Below, in pieces: positions 27,101-31,946 of a stretch of 64,000 nucleotides of DNA. Origin of the DNA: Apostichopus japonicus (Eukaryota; Echinodermata; Holothuroidea; Aspidochirotida; Stichopodidae); assembly GCF_037975245.1 (NCBI RefSeq), contig NC_092574.1, positions 19,377,713 through 19,441,712 of the forward strand. Direction: 5' to 3'. The translations under genes were made by a program, and so were the position numbers. The notes below the pieces were generated by a model that saw only the letters and a list, made by a program, of their open reading frames with translations, was not told where the DNA came from and ran no database searches. Each line of letters starts with the position of its first letter. Position 1 is the stretch's first letter.

Positions 27101-30100
27101 AAATATTTTTGTGACCCTCGGCCTTCTTTCCCAGGCTATGTCACTGCATTAACCAGTCTTGCCCATGAAAATATTTACCAAGTTACTGTTCATTTGTTAA
27201 CTTAAGGTATTTAAGGAGGAAGAGGATTCCATTAAGGTGGACCTTCATGAGGGCTGTGGGAGGAGCAAACTGTACTGGATAACAGCCCTGGCTGATTCCA
27301 AGACACTGAAGGCTATGGTAGAATTCAAGCAGACATCAGCAGGTAGGGTTTGAAGGATATGGTAGAATTAAAGCAGACAGCAGGTAGGTATTAAAGGCAA
27401 TGGTAGAATTCAAGTAGACTTCAGCAGACATTATCTGTATGTGCGTGTGACATTACATTATGTGAGTGTGACATTACATGTATGTGAGTGTGACATTACA
27501 TGAGTATGAGTGTGGCATTTCATGTGTGTGACTGACATAACATTTATGTGACATTACATGTGTGTGACTGTGACATTATCTGTATGTGAGTGTGACATTA
27601 CATGTGTGTGACTGTGACATATGTATGTGACATTACATGTATGTGAGTGTGACATGTATGTATGAATTGTTTTATCTCATCTGTTGTTTCCTGACATCAC
27701 AGAGAACATTGGAGTCAGTGGCAGCCATGGAGTCTGTCGTTTTTGTGGCAATGCAGCAGCGGTTGGTTTAGGCCGGGCTGGAAATGTTTGCTTGGATCCA
27801 GAATGTAAGGTAAGGATCATCAGTTTGCATGACATGTCATTTCGTGGGACCTGGGCTGAATAGAATTTTAGTCCCCTTGTGGAATTCTTAGTGGTGGGGA
27901 TTAGAGATGAGAGCCCACACCATTGTGTGGCTCTTTGTACAATCTAATTATGTTAACATCTGCTTATTATTCATATAGAAACACAGCAGTAACATCTGCT
28001 CCAAGAGCCTCCCTTGTGGACATCTCTGTGGTGGGATTAGAGACGAGAGCACATGTTTACCGTGTCTTCATGGATGTAGCAAAGACCAGAGTCTGAAGCA
28101 AGATGCAGAGGACATGTGTATGATTTGTTTCACAGAGGCTTTGTCTTGTGCACCTGCAGTACAGGTATGTTAGGGGACAGTTATGGAGGGGGATGGGGGA
28201 GAGGGGGCCTCAGGTATAAAAGGCAAAATGGACAGATGGTCTTCATGATTTTGACGCATGTACAATTTGTAAAAGCAAGGTACTAGTCCTGGAGTGCTTT
28301 CATTTATTTTATTGGGGGTGGGGGGGGGGGTGGGAATGGGGAGGGACAACTACTTATGGCTGAAATGTCATAGTATTATTAATGTAAATGTTAACCTTCA
28401 TTTTCTGTGTTAGTGTTTTAAATGTTTATACATGTTTTAAAAGCTGTACTCAAGTTCTCATTTATTTTGGAATTTAAGTACATGGTCCATGAAAAAGATT
28501 GCATTACAGAGCCTAATTCCATTAATTCCTGGATATCTTGCTACAAAAATGACATATGTCAAACACACTTGAGAGGGGGGGGCGAGGGAGGGTCAGCTGG
28601 CAGTATTGTTTGTAGAGTGTTGTAGAAAAAACTAGATATTTACAAATTTCTTTCGTGAACTCACTCATAAAATAATCTATTAAGTGTGCTAAAGCACTCA
28701 AGTTTAATAGCGTTATATCCATGGAAACCAAAAATTTGCATAAATGCTATCAAATTTTCTGGAGAAGGTTCTTGTAGATAAAGCTTTACAATAAAATGAG
28801 TTTAACAGTTTTGATTGATAATAAAATCTATCTGCACATATATATATATTTTTTTGTAGCTTGACTGTGGTCATGTCTTTCACCAAAACTGCTGTAAAGT
28901 TGTCCTGGAGAAGAGGTGGGTCGGACCCAGGATCACATTTGGATTCACCCTCTGTCCTATATGTAAGGTAAGACTTGTGTATGATCATCTAAAAGAAATA
29001 GGTTTCACCTTGAGGTCTCACTTTGGAACAAAACTTAGTTTACCATGCTCCAATCAGTCATCAAATTTTAGCGTCAATCTATGATATTTTTATAGTAAGG
29101 TAGCCCTTGAAATCCATGTCTTCATGTCTATCCCTTAAAAGTAATGTCATGTTGATTTGTTTATTTTTAGGCCTCGATCAACCACAAATCACTTCAAGAG
29201 GATCTGGCCCCAATCCAAACCTTAGAGGCGGATGTGAGACGTAAGGCCCTGATGAGATTAGAGTACGAGGGCCTGGATAAATGTGAAGCCGTCACTACTC
29301 CGGGAGCGAGATACCACAACAACCCAGCTGGATTTGCAATGAATAGATATGCTTACTACGTCTGCTTTAAGTGCTCAAAGGTAAGAAAGCAGGTGGCGAA
29401 ACATGAGCGGTGGTTCTGTTGTAAGAATGCAAGGTGCACTGATCCAAATTGTTGATGCCAAAGTGTATTTTGTTAACAATTGGAACCCCACCCAGAGCAA
29501 TTTCTTCAGGCAATGAGTTGTGCTTTTCCGGTCAGATTCTCTGAAGGAGACAGTAAAAATAGAGTGAATTTTTGGTCATTGTAACATATTTTTGGGCTAT
29601 TTCAGAGAACTTTATGTTAGGGATTGTAAATTCAAATGGCAGACAACAAAAATTGAGGTGTATCATAAGCAAACCTTGTCATCAGGTTGAGAATCCTCTT
29701 AAATGCTGTTCCAAAACCAAGGAGTCATTGCTATTGCATCTGTTCCTTAGTTTGTAATTTACAGTTTGTTTTTATTAAGGTAAATATGTTATTTAATGGA
29801 TTGATACATTGACATTATTAATCGATCATCAGGCCTACTATGGAGGAGAGGCTAGATGCGATCAAGACGCAGCAGCAGCTGGTTATGGTGACTTCAATCC
29901 CGCCGAGCTGATTTGTGGAGGATGTTCAGATGTAGCCAGAGCACAGGTAAGACACAATCAGGGTCGATGGAAATGGGAGGAGTGGGATTAAAGGGGGGAT
30001 AAAAGTGAAAGAACTTCGGTGTGACAGTTATTACATAGGAAGCCGAGAGACATTCAAACACGATGTCAAACCATGTAGCAAGCTTTCTTCCTCATCAGCT

Positions 30101-31231
30101 TTTTTTGTTTCACTTGACAGAGGTAAAAGACTTCTATCAAACTTGAGCTGAAATGGTTAGATAAAGCTACAGGAATGTTGAAATACATTAGATTGGATGT
30201 ATCCTGATATTGAAGGAAGAAAATGCAATCGTATAAGACACAGGAGATATCATTGAATTTGTTTGATGACAAAGGACATTTAACAATGTGAACTGACAAA
30301 CACCTGATGTTCAATTTATATATTTGTCTTGATTTCAGCTTTGTCCTAAACATGGCACAGATTACTTAGAGTACAAGTGTCGCTACTGTTGTTCTGTGGC
30401 TGTCTATTTCTGCTTCGGTTCAACCCACTTCTGTAACCCATGTCATGATAACTTTCAGTGGATTACCAGTATGTCCAAGACGGAACTGCCCCATTGCCCT
30501 GCTGGTAAGTTTTTAAAGGTTGGAGGGGGCTGTGTTGTATAGTCCTGCTGGGTATATTACAGTGGTATATGTTTGGTGGGTATCGAGGTGGGGTGGGGTA
30601 CAGAGGCTGGGAGGGGAAGAGGTGACTACGTCTGTCTATTTCTGGTTCAATCCAACCCACTTCTGTAACCCATGTCATGATAACTTTCAGTGGATTACCA
30701 GTATGTCCAAAACCAATTTATATCATAACTGATATTCATACAGAATGTCTTTTCAACTCACGATTTCCCTGTTACTGTTGTCTTTAGGCTTGCAGTATTA
30801 AAATACTCTCTTTCATTCAACATTAGCATGACATTCTTCAAATTTTTGGAATGTGAACAGATCATTAGAGGAAATTTGTGACATGAGGAGTTTCAGGCAT
30901 TTTGGAAGGTCCTTTTAACATATATTCACAAATTAATCACAGCAGATAAAATCCTCTATATAAACATACTGAATTGATTTTGACCCTCAAAGCCACCCTA
31001 GTATGCTTACACTGGAGTCAATCCAAGCTAATTCAATGCGAGTCTTGTTCCATTAGTACTCCAGTTCATGCACCTTAATATCAGTGTGATCGTTAACGTT
31101 TCATTACCGCTACAGGACCAGGAGCCATACAGTTAGAGGGAGAAGAGTGCCCTCTACACGTAGAACATCCCGCCACGGGTGAAGAATATGCACTGGGATG
31201 CGGAATATGTCGTAACACTCACACCTTCTGA
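1..31231 (+). CDS. MYCBP2: MYCBP2 (PAM/Highwire/RPM-1) E3 ubiquitin ligase, C-terminal half, 38 exons, 5' partial
   Basis: Giant RING-Cys-relay E3 ligase. In animals it works with FBXO45/SKP1 to control axon growth, synapse formation and axon degeneration, with DLK-type kinases and NMNAT2 as known targets. I joined 38 exons by hand; every junction keeps phase, giving about 2,523 codons up to a TGA at 31229-31231. The protein ends in NTHTF, and the human protein ends in NAHTF. Domain order: CUB-like module (exons 1-3), filamin repeat (6-8), two SH3-like repeats (10-11, 13-14), Ser/Pro-rich region with Cys/His-rich end (15), DOC/APC10 (21-22), zinc module (30-32), RING-H2 (33-34), tandem-cysteine domain (35-38). 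The N-terminal RCC1 and PHR domains lie outside the window. All introns are GT-AG except intron 4 (GC-AG). Introns 3, 6, 12, 16 and 22 show nothing recognisable beyond AT-rich sequence. Confidence 0.95.
205..450 (+). repeat. Short tandem repeat in MYCBP2 intron 1
   Basis: Two clear and one weak copy of a 65-80 bp block containing GAGGTTTGCCT-CAATATGATTGT. The first two copies start near 236 and 301. It lies 40 bp inside the intron. No function is visible. Confidence 0.6.
487..721 (+). CDS. MYCBP2: MYCBP2 window exon 2
   Basis: It encodes [18 protein letters not shown] and continues through [14 protein letters not shown] to [10 protein letters not shown], the core strands of the CUB-like module. 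The acceptor is ATTCAG|GTCAC. It ends in phase 1 at CCAG|GTTAGT. The donor and the following ~20 bases are duplicated 43 bp downstream. Confidence 0.9.
1168..1286 (+). CDS. MYCBP2: MYCBP2 window exon 3
   Basis: It completes the CUB-like module with [20 protein letters not shown] and [13 protein letters not shown]. The acceptor has a long T tract ending CTGCAG. The donor is GTG|GTAAGT, phase 0. Confidence 0.9.
1612..1752 (+). CDS. MYCBP2: MYCBP2 window exon 4 (GC donor)
   Basis: It encodes [20 protein letters not shown] and continues to EPIAEAAQE. Conservation places the exon end at GAG, followed by GCAAGT, so the intron is GC-AG. No GT nearby keeps phase 0 with the next exon. Confidence 0.85.
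2301..2473 (+). CDS. MYCBP2: MYCBP2 window exon 5
   Basis: It encodes [18 protein letters not shown] and the segment ending ETSGGRLAR, which leads into the filamin repeat. It enters in phase 0 and leaves in phase 2 at GCGAG|GTATGG. Confidence 0.9.
2858..3002 (+). CDS. MYCBP2: MYCBP2 window exon 6: start of filamin repeat
   Basis: It encodes [18 protein letters not shown], then [19 protein letters not shown] and VYVSGLK. This matches the first strands of the filamin/ABP280-type repeat of MYCBP2. The donor is AAG|GTGCGT. Confidence 0.9.
3979..4229 (+). CDS. MYCBP2: MYCBP2 window exon 7: filamin insert
   Basis: It encodes [18 protein letters not shown], a Ser-rich insert, then [20 protein letters not shown], which is conserved in MYCBP2. 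It leaves in phase 2 at TCCAG|GTAAGA. The exon end plus its donor is duplicated 89 bp downstream. Confidence 0.9.
4190..4358 (+). repeat. Exon-7 3' end and 5' splice site duplicated (89-bp period, 2 copies)
   Basis: The first copy includes the last ~40 coding bases and the real donor. The second copy (from about 4275) repeats TTTGAA-GAACTAAGACTGG, a mutated exon tail, and an intact GTAAGA donor at about 4320. The intron bases after it are nearly identical. Confidence 0.85.
4795..4910 (+). CDS. MYCBP2: MYCBP2 window exon 8: end of filamin repeat
   Basis: It encodes [19 protein letters not shown], then [19 protein letters not shown]. The DGTY and G-x-Y strands are typical filamin signatures. 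It is spliced from CTGCAG|GCC to GTCG|GTAAGA, phase 1. Confidence 0.92.
5010..5587 (+). mobile_element. Penelope-type element fragment carrying a hammerhead-like motif, copy 1
   Basis: A ~578-bp insertion in intron 8 flanked by the 12-bp direct repeat GCATTTTACTTC (4998-5009 and 5588-5599). That word is also a local minisatellite unit, so the target duplication is not certain. Its 3' part is shared with a copy in intron 13. It contains a C/T-rich stretch and the hammerhead-like motif at 5479-5517. The open frame at 5185-5556 is low complexity and I do not call it a gene. Confidence 0.6.
5479..5517 (+). ncRNA. Hammerhead-ribozyme-like motif, copy 1
   Basis: GCCT, then CTGAAGA (fits the CUGANGA core), one extra A, a perfect GATCC-TGCTA-GGATC hairpin (helix II), GAAA, CGTC, then AGGC pairing with the initial GCCT (helix I). 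Helix III would be only the self-complementary ACGT, as in small hammerheads of Penelope-like elements that act as dimers. The extra A before helix II may weaken it. Confidence 0.5.
5838..6435 (+). repeat. ~151-bp tandem repeat, 4 copies, intron 8
   Basis: Units start at 5838, 5989, 6140 and 6289 with GGTATAATGACC or a variant. Each includes TTGGCTACGGTTCT and two AAATATGTCACTGAACTAGAT half-repeats. It lies about 340 bp upstream of exon 9. Confidence 0.85.
6771..6859 (+). CDS. MYCBP2: MYCBP2 window exon 9
   Basis: A short linker exon encoding [18 protein letters not shown], then a Lys-rich tail KKQEVKAK. The human protein has the comparable PP-rich linker after the filamin repeat. Phases are 1 in and 0 out. 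Confidence 0.88.
7520..7810 (+). other. Coding-like, more GC-rich island in intron 9
   Basis: A 76-codon open frame (7583-7813) contains [18 protein letters not shown] and [19 protein letters not shown]. Its base composition is less AT-rich than the intron around it. I recognise no family. It may be a transposon remnant. The rest of the intron (6860-8368) shows nothing else. Confidence 0.3.
8369..8485 (+). CDS. MYCBP2: MYCBP2 window exon 10: SH3-like repeat A, first half
   Basis: It encodes [20 protein letters not shown], then [19 protein letters not shown]. This is conserved in MYCBP2 and has the strand pattern of bacterial-type SH3 repeats. Phase 0 at both ends. Confidence 0.92.
8738..8776 (+). 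repeat. (TA)n microsatellite, intron 10
   Basis: Interrupted TATA runs with occasional TTT. A purine-rich stretch (about 8600-8650) precedes it. Confidence 0.8.
9071..9211 (+). CDS. MYCBP2: MYCBP2 window exon 11: SH3-like repeat A, second half
   Basis: It encodes [19 protein letters not shown], then [26 protein letters not shown] corresponds to ALWVQL in exon 14, showing the internal repeat. Spliced CTTCCAG to GAG|GTGAGA. Confidence 0.93.
9923..10016 (+). CDS. MYCBP2: MYCBP2 window exon 12: acidic linker
   Basis: It encodes [20 protein letters not shown] and then [11 protein letters not shown], an acidic linker between the two SH3-like repeats. Leaves in phase 1. Confidence 0.85.
10309..10436 (+). 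CDS. MYCBP2: MYCBP2 window exon 13: SH3-like repeat B, first half
   Basis: It encodes [20 protein letters not shown], then [20 protein letters not shown]. It is parallel to exon 10 (S-G-L-R-I-R corresponds to S-G-H-N-I-R). The donor is GAC|GTGAGT. Confidence 0.92.
10460..10655 (+). mobile_element. Penelope-type element fragment, copy 2 (5'-truncated)
   Basis: Nearly identical to 5345-5540 and inserted about 20 bp after the exon 13 donor. It is flanked by the 8-bp direct repeat CATTTATT (10452-10459 and 10656-10663), consistent with a target-site duplication. Confidence 0.65.
10602..10640 (+). ncRNA. Hammerhead-ribozyme-like motif, copy 2 (degenerate)
   Basis: Same layout as 5479-5517 with the same helix I and helix II, but the core reads TTGAAGA: the invariant C is T. 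Cleavage is therefore unlikely. Confidence 0.45.
10908..11189 (+). repeat. 146-bp tandem duplication just upstream of exon 14
   Basis: Two copies begin CTAGTCC at 10908 and 11054 and share TTGAAAGCTTTAGTACATG and GAGTGGTAGGTAACCCTGG. The second copy ends near the exon 14 polypyrimidine tract. Confidence 0.85.
11217..11496 (+). CDS. MYCBP2: MYCBP2 window exon 14: SH3-like repeat B, second half
   Basis: It encodes [20 protein letters not shown], then [16 protein letters not shown], followed by a Gly/Ser-rich tail. Leaves in phase 1 at AATG|GTAGGA. Confidence 0.92.
11515..12225 (+). repeat. Diverged ~480-bp-spaced duplication in intron 14
   Basis: The blocks 11515-11745 and 12003-12225 share CCATTTTGAGGGTTTTCA, T-rich starts and GGGGTCCAAA-CAATxGCCCC ends. 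This may be a dispersed repeat inserted twice. The part between them is unremarkable. Confidence 0.65.
12579..13906 (+). CDS. MYCBP2: MYCBP2 window exon 15: large Ser/Pro-rich exon with Cys/His zinc-like end
   Basis: This 1,328-nt exon is the largest in the window. The first ~120 codons are Ser/Pro/Lys-rich and probably disordered. Conserved blocks follow: [20 protein letters not shown], then [13 protein letters not shown], then [19 protein letters not shown]. The end carries [54 protein letters not shown] and CRNCKSKY, a Cys/His-rich pattern also in human MYCBP2. The start is fixed by ATCTGTAG|GAGAG; the upstream open frame is intron read-through. Confidence 0.94.
14433..14745 (+). CDS. MYCBP2: MYCBP2 window exon 16
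   Basis: It encodes a Lys-rich start, then [20 protein letters not shown], conserved in MYCBP2, and a tail ending SMVQENDY. Phase 0 in, phase 1 out at CTACG|GTAAGC. Confidence 0.92.
15262..15438 (+). CDS. MYCBP2: MYCBP2 window exon 17
   Basis: It encodes [20 protein letters not shown] and, near its end, [12 protein letters not shown]. The frame follows from phase 1; the longer open frame over this region is a shadow. Confidence 0.87.
15694..15884 (+). CDS. MYCBP2: MYCBP2 window exon 18
   Basis: It encodes [20 protein letters not shown], then [20 protein letters not shown] and ACKIHALQ. The donor is CAA|GTAAGC, phase 0. Confidence 0.9.
16557..16955 (+). repeat. 57-bp tandem array of the exon-19 3' splice site, 7 copies
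   Basis: Each 57-bp unit holds an AT-rich intron end, an acceptor position and the first 25 bases of exon 19 (GCGCTGAATTGGTTGCTAAG...). Acceptor positions fall at 16589, 16646, 16703, 16760, 16817, 16874 and 16931. Copies 1, 2, 5, 6 and 7 end in AG; copies 3 and 4 read CAT. Only copy 7 continues into conserved coding sequence. The others run into a TGA within about 16 codons. Confidence 0.95.
16931..17104 (+). CDS. MYCBP2: MYCBP2 window exon 19
   Basis: It encodes [20 protein letters not shown] and [20 protein letters not shown], ending in a Lys/Glu-rich tail. The start is the last of seven repeated acceptor copies (TTGTTTAG|GCG). Phase 0. Confidence 0.92.
17687..17989 (+). CDS. MYCBP2: MYCBP2 window exon 20
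   Basis: It encodes [20 protein letters not shown] and [20 protein letters not shown], then [18 protein letters not shown]. The acceptor is ACTAAG|GACC. The donor is probably GAG|GTTGGT at 17989; GTGGTC at 17969 would also keep frame. Confidence 0.85.
18367..18591 (+). CDS. MYCBP2: MYCBP2 window exon 21: DOC domain, first part
   Basis: It encodes [20 protein letters not shown], a signature of the DOC/APC10 beta-sandwich in MYCBP2, and ends [14 protein letters not shown]. The donor is CGG|GTAAGT, phase 0. Confidence 0.94.
18857..19082 (+). CDS. MYCBP2: MYCBP2 window exon 22: DOC domain, second part
   Basis: It encodes [20 protein letters not shown] and [15 protein letters not shown], the closing strands of the DOC fold. 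Leaves in phase 1. Confidence 0.94.
19597..19763 (+). CDS. MYCBP2: MYCBP2 window exon 23
   Basis: It encodes [20 protein letters not shown] and [17 protein letters not shown], a helical segment after the DOC domain, then a Gly/Ser linker. Confidence 0.9.
20085..20165 (+). CDS. MYCBP2: MYCBP2 window exon 24
   Basis: An 81-nt exon encoding [20 protein letters not shown] and LTNLQKQ. Spliced TTCATAG to CAG|GTGAGT, phase 0. Confidence 0.9.
20866..21147 (+). CDS. MYCBP2: MYCBP2 window exon 25
   Basis: It encodes [20 protein letters not shown], then [20 protein letters not shown] and [19 protein letters not shown], an armadillo-like helical region. Phase 0 on both sides. Confidence 0.93.
21616..21887 (+). 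CDS. MYCBP2: MYCBP2 window exon 26
   Basis: It encodes [20 protein letters not shown] and [20 protein letters not shown]. Its last 51 bases (from 21837) and the donor form the start of the 114-bp array. The real donor is CAGAA|GTAAGT, phase 2. Reading past it gives a stop at once (AAG TAA). Confidence 0.92.
21837..23999 (+). repeat. 114-bp tandem array of the exon-26 5' splice site, ~19 copies
   Basis: Each unit has 51 bases of exon 26, the donor and ~57 bases of intron. Donors recur every 114 bp from 21888 to 23940. Eighteen read GTAAGT and one (22800) GTTAGT. Copies differ by only a few bases, so expansion is recent. The boundary shares CAAAGCACC with the exon, suggesting a microhomology-primed duplication. 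Confidence 0.97.
24373..24514 (+). CDS. MYCBP2: MYCBP2 window exon 27
   Basis: It joins the phase-2 end of exon 26 to give [20 protein letters not shown] and [20 protein letters not shown], then IKDMSK. Donor AAAG|GTCAGT. Confidence 0.9.
24948..25067 (+). CDS. MYCBP2: MYCBP2 window exon 28
   Basis: It encodes [20 protein letters not shown] and [20 protein letters not shown]. Phase 0 at both ends. Human MYCBP2 has the matching WAGVTKRAVSEAILALT segment. Confidence 0.9.
25498..25605 (+). CDS. MYCBP2: MYCBP2 window exon 29
   Basis: It encodes [20 protein letters not shown] and a Lys-rich tail. The intron after it holds a 13-bp repeat (GATAATCCAATGA, 3-4 copies, 25620-25665). Confidence 0.9.
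26181..26309 (+). CDS. MYCBP2: MYCBP2 window exon 30: Cys/His zinc module
   Basis: It encodes [20 protein letters not shown], then [20 protein letters not shown] and QRK. The C-x-x-H, CGxC and CxxC plus the HH resemble a B-box-like zinc module. Confidence 0.94.
27207..27342 (+). CDS. MYCBP2: MYCBP2 window exon 31
   Basis: It encodes [20 protein letters not shown] and [18 protein letters not shown], highly conserved in MYCBP2. The exon end plus its donor is partly repeated twice downstream. Leaves in phase 1 at GCAG|GTAGGG. Confidence 0.93.
27311..27426 (+). repeat. Exon-31 3' end and donor, three degenerate copies (~44 and 41 bp apart)
   Basis: TATGGTAGAATT-AAGCAGAC recurs from 27311, 27355 and 27396. 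Copy 2 keeps a donor-like CAG|GTAGGT at 27383, which would add 40 nt and shift the frame. Copy 3 has lost the GT. Confidence 0.85.
27430..27665 (+). repeat. Minisatellite of TGTGAGTGTGACATTACATG units, intron 31
   Basis: About ten variable ~16-22 bp units with core GTGACATTACAT, starting directly after the exon-31 duplicates. Confidence 0.85.
27703..27809 (+). CDS. MYCBP2: MYCBP2 window exon 32
   Basis: It encodes [20 protein letters not shown] and NVCLDPECK. The CxxC and C-x5-C are extra zinc-ligand candidates just before the RING. Confidence 0.92.
27874..27935 (+). repeat. Partial upstream copy of RING exon 33 inside intron 32
   Basis: CCCTTGTGGA-x-TCT followed by GTGGTGGGGATTAGAGATGA matches exon 33 at 28011-28060 with a few changes, 137 bp upstream. 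TAACATCTGCT is also duplicated around the acceptor (27954 and 27990). Confidence 0.75.
27979..28164 (+). CDS. MYCBP2: MYCBP2 window exon 33: start of RING-H2
   Basis: It encodes [20 protein letters not shown] and [13 protein letters not shown], then the first RING zinc pair [16 protein letters not shown]. Phase 0. Confidence 0.95.
28860..28967 (+). CDS. MYCBP2: MYCBP2 window exon 34: RING-H2 core
   Basis: It encodes [20 protein letters not shown], then GFTLCPICK. With exon 33 this gives the full C-x2-C...C-x-H-x2-H-x2-C...C-x2-C set that recruits the E2-ubiquitin. Confidence 0.96.
29171..29380 (+). CDS. MYCBP2: MYCBP2 window exon 35: linker helix and start of tandem-cysteine domain
   Basis: It encodes [38 protein letters not shown] and [20 protein letters not shown]. 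The first part is the linker helix; the YVCxKC starts the TC domain. Donor AAAG|GTAAGA. Confidence 0.95.
29833..29946 (+). CDS. MYCBP2: MYCBP2 window exon 36: upstream relay cysteine
   Basis: It encodes [20 protein letters not shown] and [18 protein letters not shown]. The Cys of GGEARC (codon 29857-29859) aligns with human C4520, the first relay cysteine. The Glu of PAELIC (29905-29907) aligns with catalytic E4534. Confidence 0.95.
30339..30504 (+). CDS. MYCBP2: MYCBP2 window exon 37: catalytic cysteine of the TC domain
   Basis: It encodes [20 protein letters not shown], then [18 protein letters not shown]. The Cys of YFCFG (30411-30413) aligns with human C4572, which esterifies threonine. 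The His of PCHDN (30444-30446) aligns with H4583, and the three Phe that line the pocket are also kept. Leaves in phase 1. Confidence 0.96.
30633..30712 (+). repeat. Intronic copy of catalytic exon 37 with Cys changed to Trp
   Basis: About 80 bases match exon 37 (30401-30480), ~232 bp downstream. The frame stays open and reads [19 protein letters not shown]: the TGC of the catalytic Cys is TGG, and Gly-Ser reads Asn-Pro. No donor follows, so inclusion as an exon is unlikely. Confidence 0.85.
31116..31231 (+). CDS. MYCBP2: MYCBP2 window exon 38: C-terminal exon
   Basis: It encodes [20 protein letters not shown] and [18 protein letters not shown], then TGA. The last Cys/His ligands close the TC domain. 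The C-terminus nearly matches vertebrates. Confidence 0.96.
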
Positions 31232-31940
31232 GGCGTTTTTAATAACTCTGTGAACCCTCGAACAAAGCTTGTCATCTCGTTTGCCGTGGGAGGAAGATTC
31301 AGTTTTGACCAGCATCTGCCATCTTCTGCATTATCATACTTTTTTTCTTTAATAGTAAAGATAAAAAATCAATTTAATCATGGTAATTTTTATTATAAAA
31401 CATAACTGAATTCATTCTAAGCGCCTTCTCTGGTTGGATGCCATTATTTGTATTTCTGCTTCTTCTTCTTCGTCTCCACAAATGCATTATCCTCTTTTCA
31501 AAACTTTTGCAAGTTGATGTTAATATTAAGACTTAAAACTATAAGGAAGTGTTTGACAATTCTGTCCAACTTTAATACAATTTGGCTGAATAGGGAAGCA
31601 TTATAACATAGTCACTTCATATCTGTGGCCATCCTGTATTCATGGATGGAATGATGATATTTAAACAGGGCTTCCCAACATTGTATTATTATACTCACCT
31701 CCTTGTACAATAAAAGTGTGATAATCTTTAACATGTTTAATAATATTATTTGTAAATATTCTTGAAAGGAAATGATGTAGTCCTTTTTTCCAACTTTCTT
31801 GTAAATTTTGTTCGGTTGATGATGGTCCCTGACCTTTAAAATCGTCAAATTTGCATTCCTCCTTCTAAAACATCAAATATCGACGAAGGCTGAATGATAA
31901 AGCGACTTATTTTCCTTTTCGTCGAGAGAGTCTTACAAAA

Positions 31941-31946
31941 AATAAA
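31941..31946 (+). terminator. Candidate poly-A signal for MYCBP2
   Basis: AATAAA 710 bp after the stop. A second AATAAA lies at 32645-32650. No transcript data separate them. Confidence 0.3.
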
